Positions 34,282 through 42,967 are shown, counted from the stretch's first letter. The stretch is DNA of 64,000 nucleotides from Flavimobilis sp052324925 (GCA_052324925.1 JBQPRE010000002.1); one strand, 5' to 3'. Notes: generated by a model from the letters alone, not told the origin. Numbers and translations: made by a program.

Positions 34282-34461
34282 TTAGTCCTCGTTGCGCCAG
34301 CTCGAATACTTGTCGTCATCCTCGCGGTCGTCGACCGCAACATCTGAGCGCTTCGTGTGGGCGAGCTCCTGCTCGAGCGCCTTGATGTCCGTGGGAGGCG
34401 TGTAGTACTTCAGCTCGCGAGCGACCTTGGTCTGCTTCGCCTTCTGACGGCCGCGGCCCAT
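34282..34461 (-). CDS. DUF3073 small protein
   Basis: A 59-residue hydrophilic protein beginning MGRGRQKAKQTKVARELKYY, the conserved start of DUF3073, and ending in an acidic DDREDDDKYSSWRNED. ATG at 34461 follows AAAGGGAGG. The gene is a constant neighbour of purM and bldC in actinobacteria, which supports the call. Its basic head and acidic tail suggest an RNA- or protein-binding role, but the function is unknown. Confidence 0.92.
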   Translation of the reverse strand: MGRGRQKAKQTKVARELKYYTPPTDIKALEQELAHTKRSDVAVDDREDDDKYSSWRNED

Positions 34462-34804
34462 GGCTCCGACCTCCCTTTGAGTCGAGGCGGGACTGGCCCT
34501 GCGTCGGCTCCGGACGCGGGCGGCCCCTCGTGGTGTCTCATTCGAGGCCCACGGTACATGAGACGGACGGGTTCCGACCACTTTCGAGATGCGTGACGCA
34601 GGCCTCGTGGACGGGTTCTGCGCTCAGCGTAGGAGCATCGGCTGGCACTGGCGCATCCGTGAAAAACGCGCGACCATGGGCCCGTAGGTCCTGATTCGGA
34701 GATTAGTGTTCGATATCTCACGGGATCATCAGCTGGACTTGCTACGCTTCTTACTTGCAGGTGGAAACATCATGCAGTAACTGAACACTTACGAAGGAGT
34801 GACC
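34462..34804. other. Regulatory intergenic region between DUF3073 and bldC
   Basis: No gene is visible. A 7-bp inverted repeat GTCTCAT...ATGAGAC (34535-34564) encloses a TACCGT box pointing to DUF3073. Nearer bldC, an A/T-rich patch (34690-34720) and the bldC extended -10 are present. The A/T-rich patch stands out from the surrounding GC-rich sequence. Confidence 0.55.
34740..34748 (+). promoter_or_regulatory. Extended -10 promoter of bldC
   Basis: TGCTACGCT matches the extended -10 form TGnTAnnnT, about 57 nt upstream of the bldC start. No clear -35 is needed for this promoter class. Confidence 0.5.
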
Positions 34805-35017
34805 ATGCCCGTCCACGGCACTGAGTCTGAAGTCCTGCTCACGCCCGCAGAGGTTGCGAGCCTGTTCCGCGTCGATCCGAAGACGGTGACCCGCTGGGCC
34901 AAGGCTGGCAAGATCTCCGCGATCCGCACTCTCGGTGGCCACCGCCGCTACCGCGAGGCCGAGGTTCTCGCGCTGCTCAGCGCCGGTTCCTCCGAGGCAG
35001 GCACGCCCAGCGTCTGA
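34805..35017 (+). CDS. bldC: BldC-family MerR-like developmental regulator
   Basis: A 70-residue protein that is almost entirely a winged helix: LLTPAEVASLFRVDPKTVTRWAKAGKI then AIRTLGGHRRYREAEV. Size and sequence match Streptomyces BldC (68 residues), which binds cooperatively to direct repeats and controls the timing of development. ATG at 34805 has GAAGGAG 7 nt upstream; a GTG two codons earlier is less likely. In a non-sporulating relative it would be a global regulator of unknown targets. Confidence 0.92.
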   Translation: MPVHGTESEVLLTPAEVASLFRVDPKTVTRWAKAGKISAIRTLGGHRRYREAEVLALLSAGSSEAGTPSV

Positions 35018-35049
35018 TCTCGTGGCCACCCCGCCTGCGGGTGGTTGCA

Positions 35050-35085
35050 CCGATGGCCGGGTCCCCCACGGGGCCCGGCCATCGG
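35050..35085. terminator. Bidirectional hairpin after bldC
   Basis: CCGATGGCCGGG pairs with CCCGGCCATCGG, extended by CCCC/GGGG inside, between convergent bldC and the DUF3618 gene. Confidence 0.8.
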
Positions 35086-35105
35086 CGTACGGTCGCGCGT
35101 CGCGC

Positions 35106-35411
35106 TCAGCGACGCCTGATGACGACGATCGCGACGAGCGCGACTGCTCCCAGGACGGCGCCGGCCAGCAGCTTGACGTTCCGCGAACGCCGCGGGTCCT
35201 CGGCGGGGAAGCCCTGACCGGTGAAGAGGCCCTGAGCGTCGTGGACGGCTGTACGCGCGGACGCAGCGGCCTGCTGCGCCTTGACGCGGGGGTCGAGGCG
35301 ACCACTGAGGGCGTCCACGGTCGCCGTGAGGTCGGCTCGCGCGGCGCGCACCGCAGCCTCGGCCGCGACGATCCCGGGGTCAGTGAGGGTCAGCGGCTTC
35401 TTGGCCATCAT
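35106..35411 (-). CDS. DUF3618 membrane-anchored protein
   Basis: A 101-residue protein: an N-terminal amphipathic helix (VAAEAAVRAARADLTATVDALSGRLDPRVKA) typical of DUF3618, then one C-terminal membrane helix (VKLLAGAVLGAVALVAIVVI) ending in RRR. The start overlaps the holin-family stop (ATGA); the ATG at 35408 is an equally good choice. Such proteins are paired with DUF1469 holin-like proteins, as here. Function unknown, probably envelope-associated. Confidence 0.82.
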   Translation of the reverse strand: MMAKKPLTLTDPGIVAAEAAVRAARADLTATVDALSGRLDPRVKAQQAAASARTAVHDAQGLFTGQGFPAEDPRRSRNVKLLAGAVLGAVALVAIVVIRRR

Positions 35412-35815
35412 CGTCCGAGGCCCTTCTTGAGTGCGTCGACGTCGTCCTTGACGTTCGCTGCGGCGCGCGAGGGCTTGGGTGGGCTGCCCGCCTTGAGCAT
35501 CTTCATGCCGACCAGGGCGAGGACGCCGACGATGAGGAGCAGGACGACGCCCACGATGAGGAATCCGAGCCACGCCGGCATCGGGACGGAGAGGCCGAGC
35601 GCGGCCGCGTCGAAGAGCTTGTCGAGCGCGTAGAGGGCCAGGACGCCCGCTGCTGCGAGGAGCCCGGCGCCCGCTCCGAGACGGATCGCTCGCGCCTTCA
35701 TCTCAGCCTTGGCGAGCTCGATCTCGGCGTGGACGAGGCGACTCGTGTGCTCGCTCAGTCTGCCGAAGAGCTCGCCGATGCTCGGCTCGCCCTGAGGTGC
35801 GTCGGTTGTGCTCAT
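35408..35815 (-). CDS. Phage-holin-family (DUF1469/PF07332) membrane protein
   Basis: A 135-residue protein: a long N-terminal amphipathic helix (SIGELFGRLSEHTSRLVHAEIELAKAEMKARA) followed by two membrane helices (~48-75 and ~82-107) and a basic tail. This is the putative actinobacterial holin superfamily III pattern, a chromosomal housekeeping family despite the name; there is no phage context here. It forms an operon with the DUF3618 gene. Confidence 0.85.
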   Translation of the reverse strand: MSTTDAPQGEPSIGELFGRLSEHTSRLVHAEIELAKAEMKARAIRLGAGAGLLAAAGVLALYALDKLFDAAALGLSVPMPAWLGFLIVGVVLLLIVGVLALVGMKMLKAGSPPKPSRAAANVKDDVDALKKGLGR

Positions 35816-35917
35816 GATTCCTGCCTTCGTCGGCGGTGCGCGCGCGGCGCCTAGGTCAACTCAACCGCGAAGCGGCGCGGGTTTCAATCCGGGGCAGATC
35901 GACGAGCCGTGACGCGA

Positions 35918-36901
35918 CTATGACTCGATGCGACGGGGCCCGGCCTGCCAGGCGCTCCATGCCGACCGCAGGATGTCGTCGAACGTGCGGGTCGCGTGCC
36001 AGCCGAGGACGGTGTTGATGCGCTCGGCCGAGGCGACGAGGTGCGGCGGGTCACCCGCCCGGCGCGGCTTGACCTCGGGATCCATGGCGATGCCCGAGAC
36101 GGCGGCGAGCCCGTCGATGACCTCGCGCACCGACGCGCCCCGGCCCGTGCCGACGTTGAAGACGTCGTGCTCACGCTCCGGCTCGGCGAGGTACCGGAGT
36201 GCGTCGACGTGGGCCTCGGCGAGGTCGAGCACGTGGATGTAGTCGCGGATGCAGGTGCCGTCGGGCGTGGGGTAGTCGTCGCCGAAGATCGCGGGGCGCT
36301 GCCCCTTCTCGACGCGGTCGAGGACCATGGGGATGAGGTTGAGGACGGCGGAGTCGCCCAGCTCGTCCCAGCCGGCGCCGGCGACGTTGAAGTACCGCAG
36401 CGCGACGAAGCGCAGGCCCCATGCGCGCTGCGCGGCGCGCCCGAGCCATTCGCCGATGAGCTTCGTCTCGCCATAGGGGTTGATCGGCTCTGCGTGGAGC
36501 TTCTCGTCGACGAGCGAGACGGCCGGCATGCCATAGGTCGCGGCGGACGACGAGAACACGAGGCGATCGACGCCCGCGGCCTCCATCGCCGTGATGACGT
36601 TGGTGAGGCCGCCCACGTTCTGCTCGTAGTAGTACGCGGGGCGCTCGACGGACTCGCCGACCTGCTTGCGGCCGGCGAAGTGGATGACTGCGCTCACCTG
36701 GTGGTCGCGCATGGTGCGCGTGAGCGTGCCGACGGCCTCCGGGGAGGCCACATCGAGGTGGACGAGCGTCGCCCCGCCGATGCGATCAGCGCGACCCGTC
36801 GAGAGGTCGTCGACGACGATGACCTCGTCCCCACGCTCGTGGAGCACACGGACGACATGGGCACCGATGTAGCCGGCTCCGCCGGTCACGAGGATCGTCA
36901 T
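35918..36901 (-). CDS. galE: UDP-glucose 4-epimerase
   Basis: A 327-residue extended SDR interconverting UDP-glucose and UDP-galactose. NAD loop VTGGAGYIGAHV (~5-16), VIHFAGRKQVGESVE (~75-89), FSSSAATYG (~116-124, catalytic Ser) and NPYGETKLIGE (~142-152, Tyr and Lys), then LRYFNVAGAGWDELGD. ATG at 36901 is 7 nt after a TAGAAT box (minus strand), a near-perfect -10 implying a leaderless mRNA. The product feeds cell-wall polysaccharide synthesis or galactose use. Confidence 0.95.
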   Translation of the reverse strand: MTILVTGGAGYIGAHVVRVLHERGDEVIVVDDLSTGRADRIGGATLVHLDVASPEAVGTLTRTMRDHQVSAVIHFAGRKQVGESVERPAYYYEQNVGGLTNVITAMEAAGVDRLVFSSSAATYGMPAVSLVDEKLHAEPINPYGETKLIGEWLGRAAQRAWGLRFVALRYFNVAGAGWDELGDSAVLNLIPMVLDRVEKGQRPAIFGDDYPTPDGTCIRDYIHVLDLAEAHVDALRYLAEPEREHDVFNVGTGRGASVREVIDGLAAVSGIAMDPEVKPRRAGDPPHLVASAERINTVLGWHATRTFDDILRSAWSAWQAGPRRIES

Positions 36902-36946
36902 GGGGCCGATTCTAGCGGTGTTGCCGCCGCGCACAGTGGGACCGGG

Positions 36947-37294
36947 CTAGTCCCAGCCGAGCTCGTGGAGCGCGTTGTCGTCGATCCCGAAGTGGTGGGC
37001 AATCTCGTGGACGACGGTGATCGCGACCTCGTCGACGACCTCGTCCTCCGTCTCGCAGATCGCGAGCGTGGGGTTGCGGAAGATCGTGATGCGGTCCGGC
37101 AGGCCCGTCCAGGCGAGCGAGCGCTCGGTGAGGGGGATCCCGTCGTAGAGCCCGAGGAGCTCGGGGTCGTCGGCCGGGGCGTCGTCCTCGACGAGGATGA
37201 CGACGTTGTCCATCATCGCGGTGAGCTCGGGCGGGACGTCGTCCAGCGCGTCGCTCACGAGCTCCTCGAAGCGTTCCCGGGTCATCTCGATCAC
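36947..37294 (-). CDS. Zinc-metallopeptidase-like (zincin) protein
   Basis: A 115-residue protein of a common actinobacterial family starting VIEMTRERFEELVSDALDDVPPEL. It contains VVHEIAHHFGID (~98-109), an HExxH zinc site with a third ligand expected nearby. The GTG at 37294 gives the usual N-terminus; ATG at 37285 would remove three residues. AGGGG precedes it. No signal peptide, so probably cytoplasmic. The substrate is unknown. Confidence 0.85.
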   Translation of the reverse strand: MIEMTRERFEELVSDALDDVPPELTAMMDNVVILVEDDAPADDPELLGLYDGIPLTERSLAWTGLPDRITIFRNPTLAICETEDEVVDEVAITVVHEIAHHFGIDDNALHELGWD

Positions 37295-37356
37295 GCCCCT
37301 ATGGTGCCAGGTGTGCGCGCTGGAGGGGCTTCGGGAGCCGCAGCACTGCGCCGATT

Positions 37357-37385
37357 TTGCATGCACGGCTTCTGGCGCATATAGT
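37357..37385 (+). promoter_or_regulatory. Strong promoter of the tRNA operon
   Basis: TTGCAT (-35), a 17-bp spacer and TATAGT (-10) lie about 52 nt before tRNA-Glu. This is close to the sigma-A consensus. Confidence 0.8.
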
Positions 37386-37436
37386 TACCGACGTCCTCAG
37401 CGGTTCGCTTCACGGCGGGCCGACGCAATGGACTAG

Positions 37437-37509
37437 GCCCCCATCGTCTAGCGGCCTAGGACGCCGCCCTTTCACGGCGGTAGCACGGGTTCGAATCCCG
37501 TTGGGGGTA
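37437..37509 (+). tRNA. tRNA-Glu (TTC)
   Basis: A 73-nt cloverleaf: acceptor GCCCCCA, anticodon stem CCGCC/GGCGG with loop CTTTCAC (anticodon TTC), and T-arm ACGGGTTCGAATCCCGT. CCA is not encoded. First of a three-tRNA unit. Confidence 0.96.
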
Positions 37510-37536
37510 CGAGTAGTATCAGGTCTTGCACGTCAA

Positions 37537-37610
37537 GGCCCCGTAGCGCAGTTGGTTAGCGCGCCGCCCTGTCACGGCGGAGGTCGCGGGTTCAAGTCCC
37601 GTCGGGGTCG
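37537..37610 (+). tRNA. tRNA-Asp (GTC)
   Basis: A 74-nt tRNA with acceptor GGCCCCG, anticodon loop CTGTCAC (GTC) and T-loop TTCAAGT. CCA is not encoded. 27 nt after tRNA-Glu. Confidence 0.96.
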
Positions 37611-37619
37611 CTCGATCAG

Positions 37620-37641
37620 CGCCCGGTCATCTGACCGGGCG
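37620..37641. terminator. Hairpin between tRNA-Asp and tRNA-Phe
   Basis: GCCCGGTCA and TGACCGGGC form a 9-10-bp perfect stem with a tiny loop, followed by TTGT. It may terminate or be a processing signal within the tRNA transcript. Confidence 0.6.
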
Positions 37642-37652
37642 TTGTCGGCTAA

Positions 37653-37725
37653 GGCCACTTAGCTCAGTTGGTAGAGCGTTCGACTGAAAATCGAAAGGTC
37701 GGCAGTTCGACCCTGCCAGTGGCCA
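37653..37725 (+). tRNA. tRNA-Phe (GAA)
   Basis: A 73-nt tRNA: acceptor GGCCACT/AGTGGCC, D-arm AGCTCAGTTGGTAGAGC, anticodon loop CTGAAAA (GAA), and T-arm GGCAGTTCGACCCTGCC. CCA is not encoded. Confidence 0.96.
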
Positions 37726-37736
37726 CAGCACCGGTT

Positions 37737-37764
37737 GGCCCCGTCCAGATGGACGGGGCCTTCC
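37737..37764 (+). terminator. Terminator of the tRNA operon
   Basis: GGCCCCGTCC and GGACGGGGCC form a perfect 10-bp stem with AGAT loop, followed by TTCC. Confidence 0.82.
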
Positions 37765-37864
37765 GCGTTCCTGACGTCGTGCGCCGGGCGCACGGTGCGT
37801 GAACGACACTTCGATGTGTGGTCCTGGTCACGAGAATGTCGGACGTAGGGCCTACGATCCGACC

Positions 37865-39301
37865 ATGACCTCCCAGGCCACTCGTGTCATCGACGACATC
37901 CCCTCCGCCCCCGTCCCCGCGCGCAGGGTCGTCGCGTGGGCGCTGTGGGACTGGGGCTCGGCCGCGTTCAACGCCGTCATCACGACCTTCGTCTTCACCC
38001 GGTGGCTCACGTCGGACGCGTTCGTCACCTCCGACGTCGTGGCTGCGGCGGCCGCCGAAGAGGCGGCGAAGGTGACCGGCGGCCCCGGCCAGGCCGCGCT
38101 CGACGCGGTCCTCGCGGATCATTCGTCGTGGCTTGGCTGGGGGCTCGCCGCCGCGGGTGTGCTCATCGCACTCATCGCCCCTGTGACGGGCGCGCGGTCG
38201 GACGATGCGGGTCGTCGTCGCCTGTGGCTCGGCATCCACACGGGTATCACGGTCGCGATCTGTGCCGGGATGTTCTTCGTGACACCCAACGCGGATGCGC
38301 TCGAGACCAACCTGCTCGTCGGCATCTTCCTGCTTGCCGTCGGCAACATCTTCTTCGAGCTCGCGTCGGTCAACTACAACGCGATGCTCTCCCAGGTCTC
38401 GACCCGGAAGAACGTCGGGCGCATCTCCGGCCTCGGCTGGGGCGCGGGCTACATCGGCGGAATCGTCTTGCTCCTCATCCTCTTCGTGGGATTCATCAAT
38501 CCTGAGGTCGGGTGGTTCGGCGTCACCGACGCAGGCGGCCTCAACATCCGTGTCGCCGTCCTTGCCTCCGCACTGTGGTTCGCTGCGTTCGCGATTCCGG
38601 TGCTGATCGCGGTGCCCGAGGTTCCCGCGTCGACGACGCGCGCACGTCTGAGCGTCCCCGCCGCCTACCGCAAGCTCTTCACGGACGTCGCCGGGCTGTG
38701 GCGAGACCGTCGCGATGTCCTGCGGTTCCTCATCGCCTCGGCCGTCTACCGCGATGGCCTCGCCGGCGTGTTCACGTTCGGGGCGGTCATCGCGTCGGTG
38801 ACGTTCGGCTTCTCGGCGTCGGGCGTCATCGTCTTCGCGATCGCCGCCAACGTCGTCTCGGGTCTTGCGACGATGATCGCGGGCTTTGTCGAGGACTCGG
38901 TGGGGCCCAAGGCGATCATCGTGACGTCGCTCGTCGGACTCCTCGTCTCGGGGATCGCTGTCTTCGTCCTGCACGACGGTGGGCAGACGATCTTCTGGAT
39001 CTTCGGTCTGCTCCTGTGCGTGTTCGTCGGGCCGGCCCAGTCCTCGAGCCGCGCCCTGCTCATGCGCCGCACCCCGCCCGGGCGCGAGGCTGAGATCTTT
39101 GGTCTCTACGCGACGACGGGGCGTGCCGCAAGCTTCATGGCGCCGGCCGCGTGGGCCGCGTTTATCGCGGTGACAGGAACGCAGCACTTCGGCATTCTCG
39201 GGCTCATGCTCGTGCTGCTCGTCGGCCTGCTCCTGCTCCTGCCCGTTCCGGGGGTTGCGGCGAGTGCGGACCGTCGCGTCGACGACGTCACGGTGGCGTG
39301 A
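37865..39301 (+). CDS. MFS transporter, UMF1 (Atg22-like) family
   Basis: A 478-residue protein with about 12 membrane helices. The start AWALWDWGSAAFNAVITTFVF (~22-42) is the hallmark of UMF1/Atg22-type MFS proteins. LFFELASVNYNAML-type sequence near 160-175 and GRISGLGWGAGYIGG (~185-199) are also diagnostic. ATG at 37865 is 6 nt after a TACGAT box (leaderless). The substrate is unknown; fungal Atg22 exports amino acids from vacuoles. The next gene follows 7 bp later. Confidence 0.85.
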   Translation: MTSQATRVIDDIPSAPVPARRVVAWALWDWGSAAFNAVITTFVFTRWLTSDAFVTSDVVAAAAAEEAAKVTGGPGQAALDAVLADHSSWLGWGLAAAGVLIALIAPVTGARSDDAGRRRLWLGIHTGITVAICAGMFFVTPNADALETNLLVGIFLLAVGNIFFELASVNYNAMLSQVSTRKNVGRISGLGWGAGYIGGIVLLLILFVGFINPEVGWFGVTDAGGLNIRVAVLASALWFAAFAIPVLIAVPEVPASTTRARLSVPAAYRKLFTDVAGLWRDRRDVLRFLIASAVYRDGLAGVFTFGAVIASVTFGFSASGVIVFAIAANVVSGLATMIAGFVEDSVGPKAIIVTSLVGLLVSGIAVFVLHDGGQTIFWIFGLLLCVFVGPAQSSSRALLMRRTPPGREAEIFGLYATTGRAASFMAPAAWAAFIAVTGTQHFGILGLMLVLLVGLLLLLPVPGVAASADRRVDDVTVA

Positions 39302-39308
39302 AGCGTTG

Positions 39309-40268
39309 ATGCGGTGGGTTCCTGACGTCCTCGGTGACGGGTACGAACAGGCGACGATCGACGTGACGGGCGACGAACGCGGACCCGTCGTCGCGACGCT
39401 CGTGCGCTACGTGCCCCGTGGCCCCCTGGCCCCGCCGCGGGTGCGGGCTGTCCTGCTCGTCCACGGCTACAACGACTACGTCTTCCAGACGCACGTCGCC
39501 GAGGCCTTCGACGCGGCGGGCTGGGACGTCTACGGAATCGACCTGCGCGCCGCAGGCAGGTCGCTCCGGCCGTGGCAGCTGCCGCACTTCGTCACGGACC
39601 TCAGGCTCTACACGGAAGAGCTCACGCGAGCGGCCGCCTACATCCGTGCGACGCACGACGTGCTCGCCGTGCACGCCCACTCGACGGGTGGGCTGACAGC
39701 GGCGCTGTGGGCGCACTCCTTGCGGCGCAAGATCGTGGTCGACGCGCTCGTGCTCAACTCGCCGTGGTTCGACCTGGACGCTCCGTGGTTCGACCGGACG
39801 GTCGGCACGCACATCCTCGACACGGTTGCGCCGTGGGATCCCGAGCGGGTCGTCCACGCCTCACCGTCGGGCTACGCGTTCGACCTCCTGCGCGCCAACG
39901 GCGGCGAGTGGGACTTCAACCCGGCGTGGAAGTCCCCGGACGGCGTGCCCGTGCGTGCGGGGTGGATGCGGGCCGTGCGGCGAGGCCATGCGCGCCTTGC
40001 GCGAGGGCTCGACGTGCGCGCCCCCGTGTGCGTCGCAACGTCGACCGTCTCGGGCCCGGGGGGCGACCGTGTCCTCGACGTCGAGCAGATCGCCAACCGT
40101 GCGCACCTCGTCGGGCGCAACGTCTCACTGGAGCGCTTCGAGGGTGGGGCGCACGACCTCACGCTCTCACCGGAGCCGGTACGCAATGCCTACCTGCGGC
40201 ACATCCTGGCCTGGCTAGAAACCCAACCTCAACCCCGGCCTCACCCCGCGGCTCCCCGTCTTCCGTGA
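39309..40268 (+). CDS. Alpha/beta hydrolase (lysophospholipase/monoacylglycerol-lipase-like)
   Basis: A 319-residue alpha/beta hydrolase. VLLVHGYNDYVF (~48-59) contains the oxyanion region; AVHAHSTGGLTA (~120-131) holds the nucleophile in the variant elbow HSTGG, with Ser at the centre. FEGGAHDLTLSPE (~275-287) provides the catalytic His. No signal peptide. It resembles lysophospholipases of the PldB/YqiA type, but the substrate is unknown. ATG at 39309 is close behind the MFS gene; a TTG one codon upstream is possible. Confidence 0.82.
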   Translation: MRWVPDVLGDGYEQATIDVTGDERGPVVATLVRYVPRGPLAPPRVRAVLLVHGYNDYVFQTHVAEAFDAAGWDVYGIDLRAAGRSLRPWQLPHFVTDLRLYTEELTRAAAYIRATHDVLAVHAHSTGGLTAALWAHSLRRKIVVDALVLNSPWFDLDAPWFDRTVGTHILDTVAPWDPERVVHASPSGYAFDLLRANGGEWDFNPAWKSPDGVPVRAGWMRAVRRGHARLARGLDVRAPVCVATSTVSGPGGDRVLDVEQIANRAHLVGRNVSLERFEGGAHDLTLSPEPVRNAYLRHILAWLETQPQPRPHPAAPRLP

Positions 40269-40302
40269 GGTCGCTGCGCGGAGCCGAGGTCGCTCATGAG
40301 GA

Positions 40303-41208
40303 TCAGCGATTTGGGCGCTGAGCAACGGTGTGACGGGCGGAGCCGCTGGCACTCAGCTCGGCGCGAAGGGCGCCCGGGCGGTTGGTCGTGAGGCCTGTGA
40401 CGCCGAGGTCGACGAGGAAGCGCGCGTCGTCCACGTCGTCGACCGTCCACACTCGCACCGTCCGGCCGAGCGCGACCGCCGCACGGACTGCGTCCGGGTG
40501 GGCGCGGCACCAGGCGACCGACGGTCCCAGACCACCGATCCGGCCCGCGATGACGTCGGCCCGTGCCTCGTCGACGAGCGCGCGCAGCCGGGCGACGTCC
40601 TCGGGCGACGAGCCGCCGCCCGGCGCGAGCTCCGCGACGAGCTCGGCGTCGTCGACCTCGTCGACGAGAACCATGAGCCGGTCTGCCGGGACCGTCGCCC
40701 CGAGGTGACGCTGCGAGGTGGGGGAGAAACTCATGAAGGTGACCTCGACGTCCGTCGCGCCGACGCGGCCCGTGGCTGCGTCCCAGCCCGACGCCGCGAG
40801 CGTCGCGAGCACCGCGTCCTCGAGGCCATGACCCGCAGGGCTCGGGTGCTTGAGCTCGATGACGAGAGTGACAGGACGTCCTGACCCGGCCGCGAGGGCG
40901 ACGAGGTCCGTGAGCGTGAGGAGCTGGTCGTCGTGCCCGCCGTGCGACGGCGGCGGCGGCGCCACGCCCTTCCACGACCACACGTCGAGCGCACGCATCT
41001 CCGCGAGCGTGCGTGCGTGCAGCGGCCCGGTCGCGTCCGACGTCCGGTCGAGCGTCGCGTCGTGCCACAGGACGACGGCGCCGTCCGACGTCAGCTGCAC
41101 GTCGCACTCGAGCCCGTCAGCGCCCTGCGCGAGCGCCTCGACGTAGGCGGCACGCGTGTGCTCGGGATAGCTGGCGGATGCGCCCCGATGGGCGATGATC
41201 TGCGGCAC
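40303..41208 (-). CDS. Glycerophosphodiester phosphodiesterase
   Basis: A 301-residue GDPD TIM-barrel: IIAHRGASASYPEHT (~4-18; His and Arg of the active site), GADGLECDVQLTSDGAVVLWHDATLDRTSD (~31-60; metal-binding Glu/Asp and second His), and LVIELKHP (~115-122). It hydrolyses glycerophosphodiesters to glycerol-3-phosphate. No signal peptide, so cytoplasmic. GTG at 41208 gives the family start MPQIIAHRG and sits 7 nt after TACCGT; GTG at 41214 is an alternative. Confidence 0.9.
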   Translation of the reverse strand: MPQIIAHRGASASYPEHTRAAYVEALAQGADGLECDVQLTSDGAVVLWHDATLDRTSDATGPLHARTLAEMRALDVWSWKGVAPPPPSHGGHDDQLLTLTDLVALAAGSGRPVTLVIELKHPSPAGHGLEDAVLATLAASGWDAATGRVGATDVEVTFMSFSPTSQRHLGATVPADRLMVLVDEVDDAELVAELAPGGGSSPEDVARLRALVDEARADVIAGRIGGLGPSVAWCRAHPDAVRAAVALGRTVRVWTVDDVDDARFLVDLGVTGLTTNRPGALRAELSASGSARHTVAQRPNR

Positions 41209-41297
41209 GCTCACGACGGTACCGTCCCGGCGGCGACCGGGGGCCGACGCGGGCCTGCCCCGGTCGCCGGTCACCGCCCGCGCGGCCGGCCTAGAAG

Positions 41298-41370
41298 TGG
41301 GCCCGGTGGGGCTCGAACCCACGACCCGCGGATTAAAAGTCCGATGCTCTGCCAACTGAGCTACAGGCCC
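41298..41370 (-). tRNA. tRNA-Lys (TTT)
   Basis: Minus-strand 73-nt tRNA: acceptor GGGCCTG/CGGGCCC, D-arm AGCTCAGTTGGCAGAGC, anticodon loop CTTTTAA (TTT), and T-arm GTGGGTTCGAGCCCCAC. CCA is not encoded. Confidence 0.96.
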
Positions 41371-41561
41371 GGGAAGAGTCTACGGGTGACATGGGCTCGG
41401 GTGCGGCCCGCTGAACTGCGCGTTCACAGAGCGCCGGTTCTGAACGGATCGTCACGGGCGCGGGGCTGTGGTCCCCGGTCGTCTGGGATCGGACGTGAGG
41501 GCCTGGGGCTGCGGGCGGGCGGCATCGCTCCCCCGGCGGCGCGGACTAGGCTGGCCTTGCC

Positions 41562-42110
41562 ATGGACACTCAGCTCAGCCACCACCCAGACATTCCCGTC
41601 GACCTGCCGACGGGCGAGCGGATCGCCGCCGCCGTCGCCCACTACGGGGAGAGCGACGTCGTGCAACGCGCGCTCGCGCTCCTGCGCGGCGAGAACGCGG
41701 GCAAGGACTTCCTCCTCTATGCGGGCGGGCGCCATGCGCGCGGGATCCTCAACGGGGCGCCGGCTCTCTACTGGCCCGAGCTCTGGGGTGCGCGTGCGTT
41801 CCTCCACGTGTGGGACGACGCAGCGGCCGACGAGATCGTCGCTGCACTCGGCAACCAGGCGTGGCGGGTGCGAGAGATCTGCCTGCGCGTCGTACTTGAG
41901 CGTGGCGTGCCAGCGCTGGGCGCGATCGTCCTCCTCACGGACGACAAGAACGCTCGGGTGCGCAGCGCCGCGTTGCGCGCGCTCGCGGCTCAGGGCAGCA
42001 GCGAGCACCAGGCGATCATCGCCCGGCACTTCAGCGACCGTGACCGGGCAGTGCGTCCGGTCGCGCAGCAGGCGCGCGACGCGCTCGCGGCGCGTCTCGC
42101 GGGACAGTAG
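41562..42110 (+). CDS. HEAT-repeat protein
   Basis: A 182-residue helical protein. Residues ~85-180 contain HEAT/armadillo-like repeats (WDDAAADEIVAALGNQAWRVREICLRVV and NARVRSAALRALAAQG, VRPVAQQARDALAARL). The N-terminal part (LLYAGGRHARGILNGAPALYWPELWGARAFLHVW) is conserved in actinobacteria but has no known role. ATG at 41562 is 9 nt after TAGGCT (near-leaderless). No partner operon; function unknown. Confidence 0.75.
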   Translation: MDTQLSHHPDIPVDLPTGERIAAAVAHYGESDVVQRALALLRGENAGKDFLLYAGGRHARGILNGAPALYWPELWGARAFLHVWDDAAADEIVAALGNQAWRVREICLRVVLERGVPALGAIVLLTDDKNARVRSAALRALAAQGSSEHQAIIARHFSDRDRAVRPVAQQARDALAARLAGQ

Positions 42111-42188
42111 CCGGGCCGGACCTGCGACGTACGGACGGCTTTCGCCCCGCGACGGGCGGAAGCAGTCGGCGCGTCGGGAGGGTCGGCG

Positions 42189-42944
42189 TCAGCGAGGGAC
42201 CAGGGCTGCTGCCGCGTCGGCGACGCCCGAGAGCGTCGGGCCGACGAGCCACCACGTGCCGAGCGCGAGAGCGCCGGAGGTGACGAGCCCGAACACCCCG
42301 ACCCAGAATCCGCCCGGCAGGCGGGTGAGGCGGCCCAGCGCGTCGGCGTCGGACGAGCGCCCACGACCGGCGCGGCGAGAGAGCCCAAGCTCGACGACCG
42401 CGCGCACTGAGCCGACGAGCAGCACGAGTGCGGTGGCGTGCGCAGCGAACGCGTGGACCTCGGGCGTGCCCCACCATGTGAGCGCGCCGAGCAGCGCGAG
42501 CGTCACGAGGATCGTCCACAGGCCGTACCAGTTGCGGATCATGAGGAGCACGAAGAGCGCGAGCACGACGAGCGCCCACAGCACGCCGACGTCGTAGCCT
42601 CGCCCCACCCCGAACGCGGCCGCGAGCCCGACGACCGCCGGACCTGTGTACCCGGCAGCTGTCATGAGCACCATGCCGGGGCCGCTCGCCCGGCCCTTCG
42701 AGAGTGCGAGCCCGGACGTGTCCGTGTGCAGCCGGATCCCCATGATCGTGCGACCGGTGAGTGCGGCGACGAGCAGGTGGCAGGCCTCGTGCACGGCCGT
42801 CACACCGTGGCGGACGACTCCCCAGGCGGGCCGCCACGCGACGAGCAGGAGCGCGACGACCGTCCCCGCCAGCACGAGCGCAGTTGCTGGCGGGGGTGAG
42901 GCGGTCGTTGCCGCAGCCCAGATGTCATAAAGCACGTCGGTCAC
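42189..42944 (-). CDS. M50B-type intramembrane metallopeptidase-like protein
   Basis: A 251-residue polytopic protein (about six helices). VHEACHLLVA (His52-Glu53-His56) is the zinc-binding HExxH of the M50 family within the second helix. LHTDTSGLALSKGR (~73-86) and GPGMVLMTAAGYTGPAVVGLAAA (~88-110) match the actinobacterial M50B group. The third-ligand Asp is not obvious. GTG at 42944. Possible site-2-type protease; no partner anti-sigma factor nearby. Confidence 0.8.
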   Translation of the reverse strand: MTDVLYDIWAAATTASPPPATALVLAGTVVALLLVAWRPAWGVVRHGVTAVHEACHLLVAALTGRTIMGIRLHTDTSGLALSKGRASGPGMVLMTAAGYTGPAVVGLAAAFGVGRGYDVGVLWALVVLALFVLLMIRNWYGLWTILVTLALLGALTWWGTPEVHAFAAHATALVLLVGSVRAVVELGLSRRAGRGRSSDADALGRLTRLPGGFWVGVFGLVTSGALALGTWWLVGPTLSGVADAAAALVPR

Positions 42945-42967
42945 GCCCCCATCCTGCCGGGTGCGCG

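Noticed and set aside
35408..35815. Prophage holin
   Set aside because: DUF1469 proteins are chromosomal in most actinobacteria and no phage gene is nearby.
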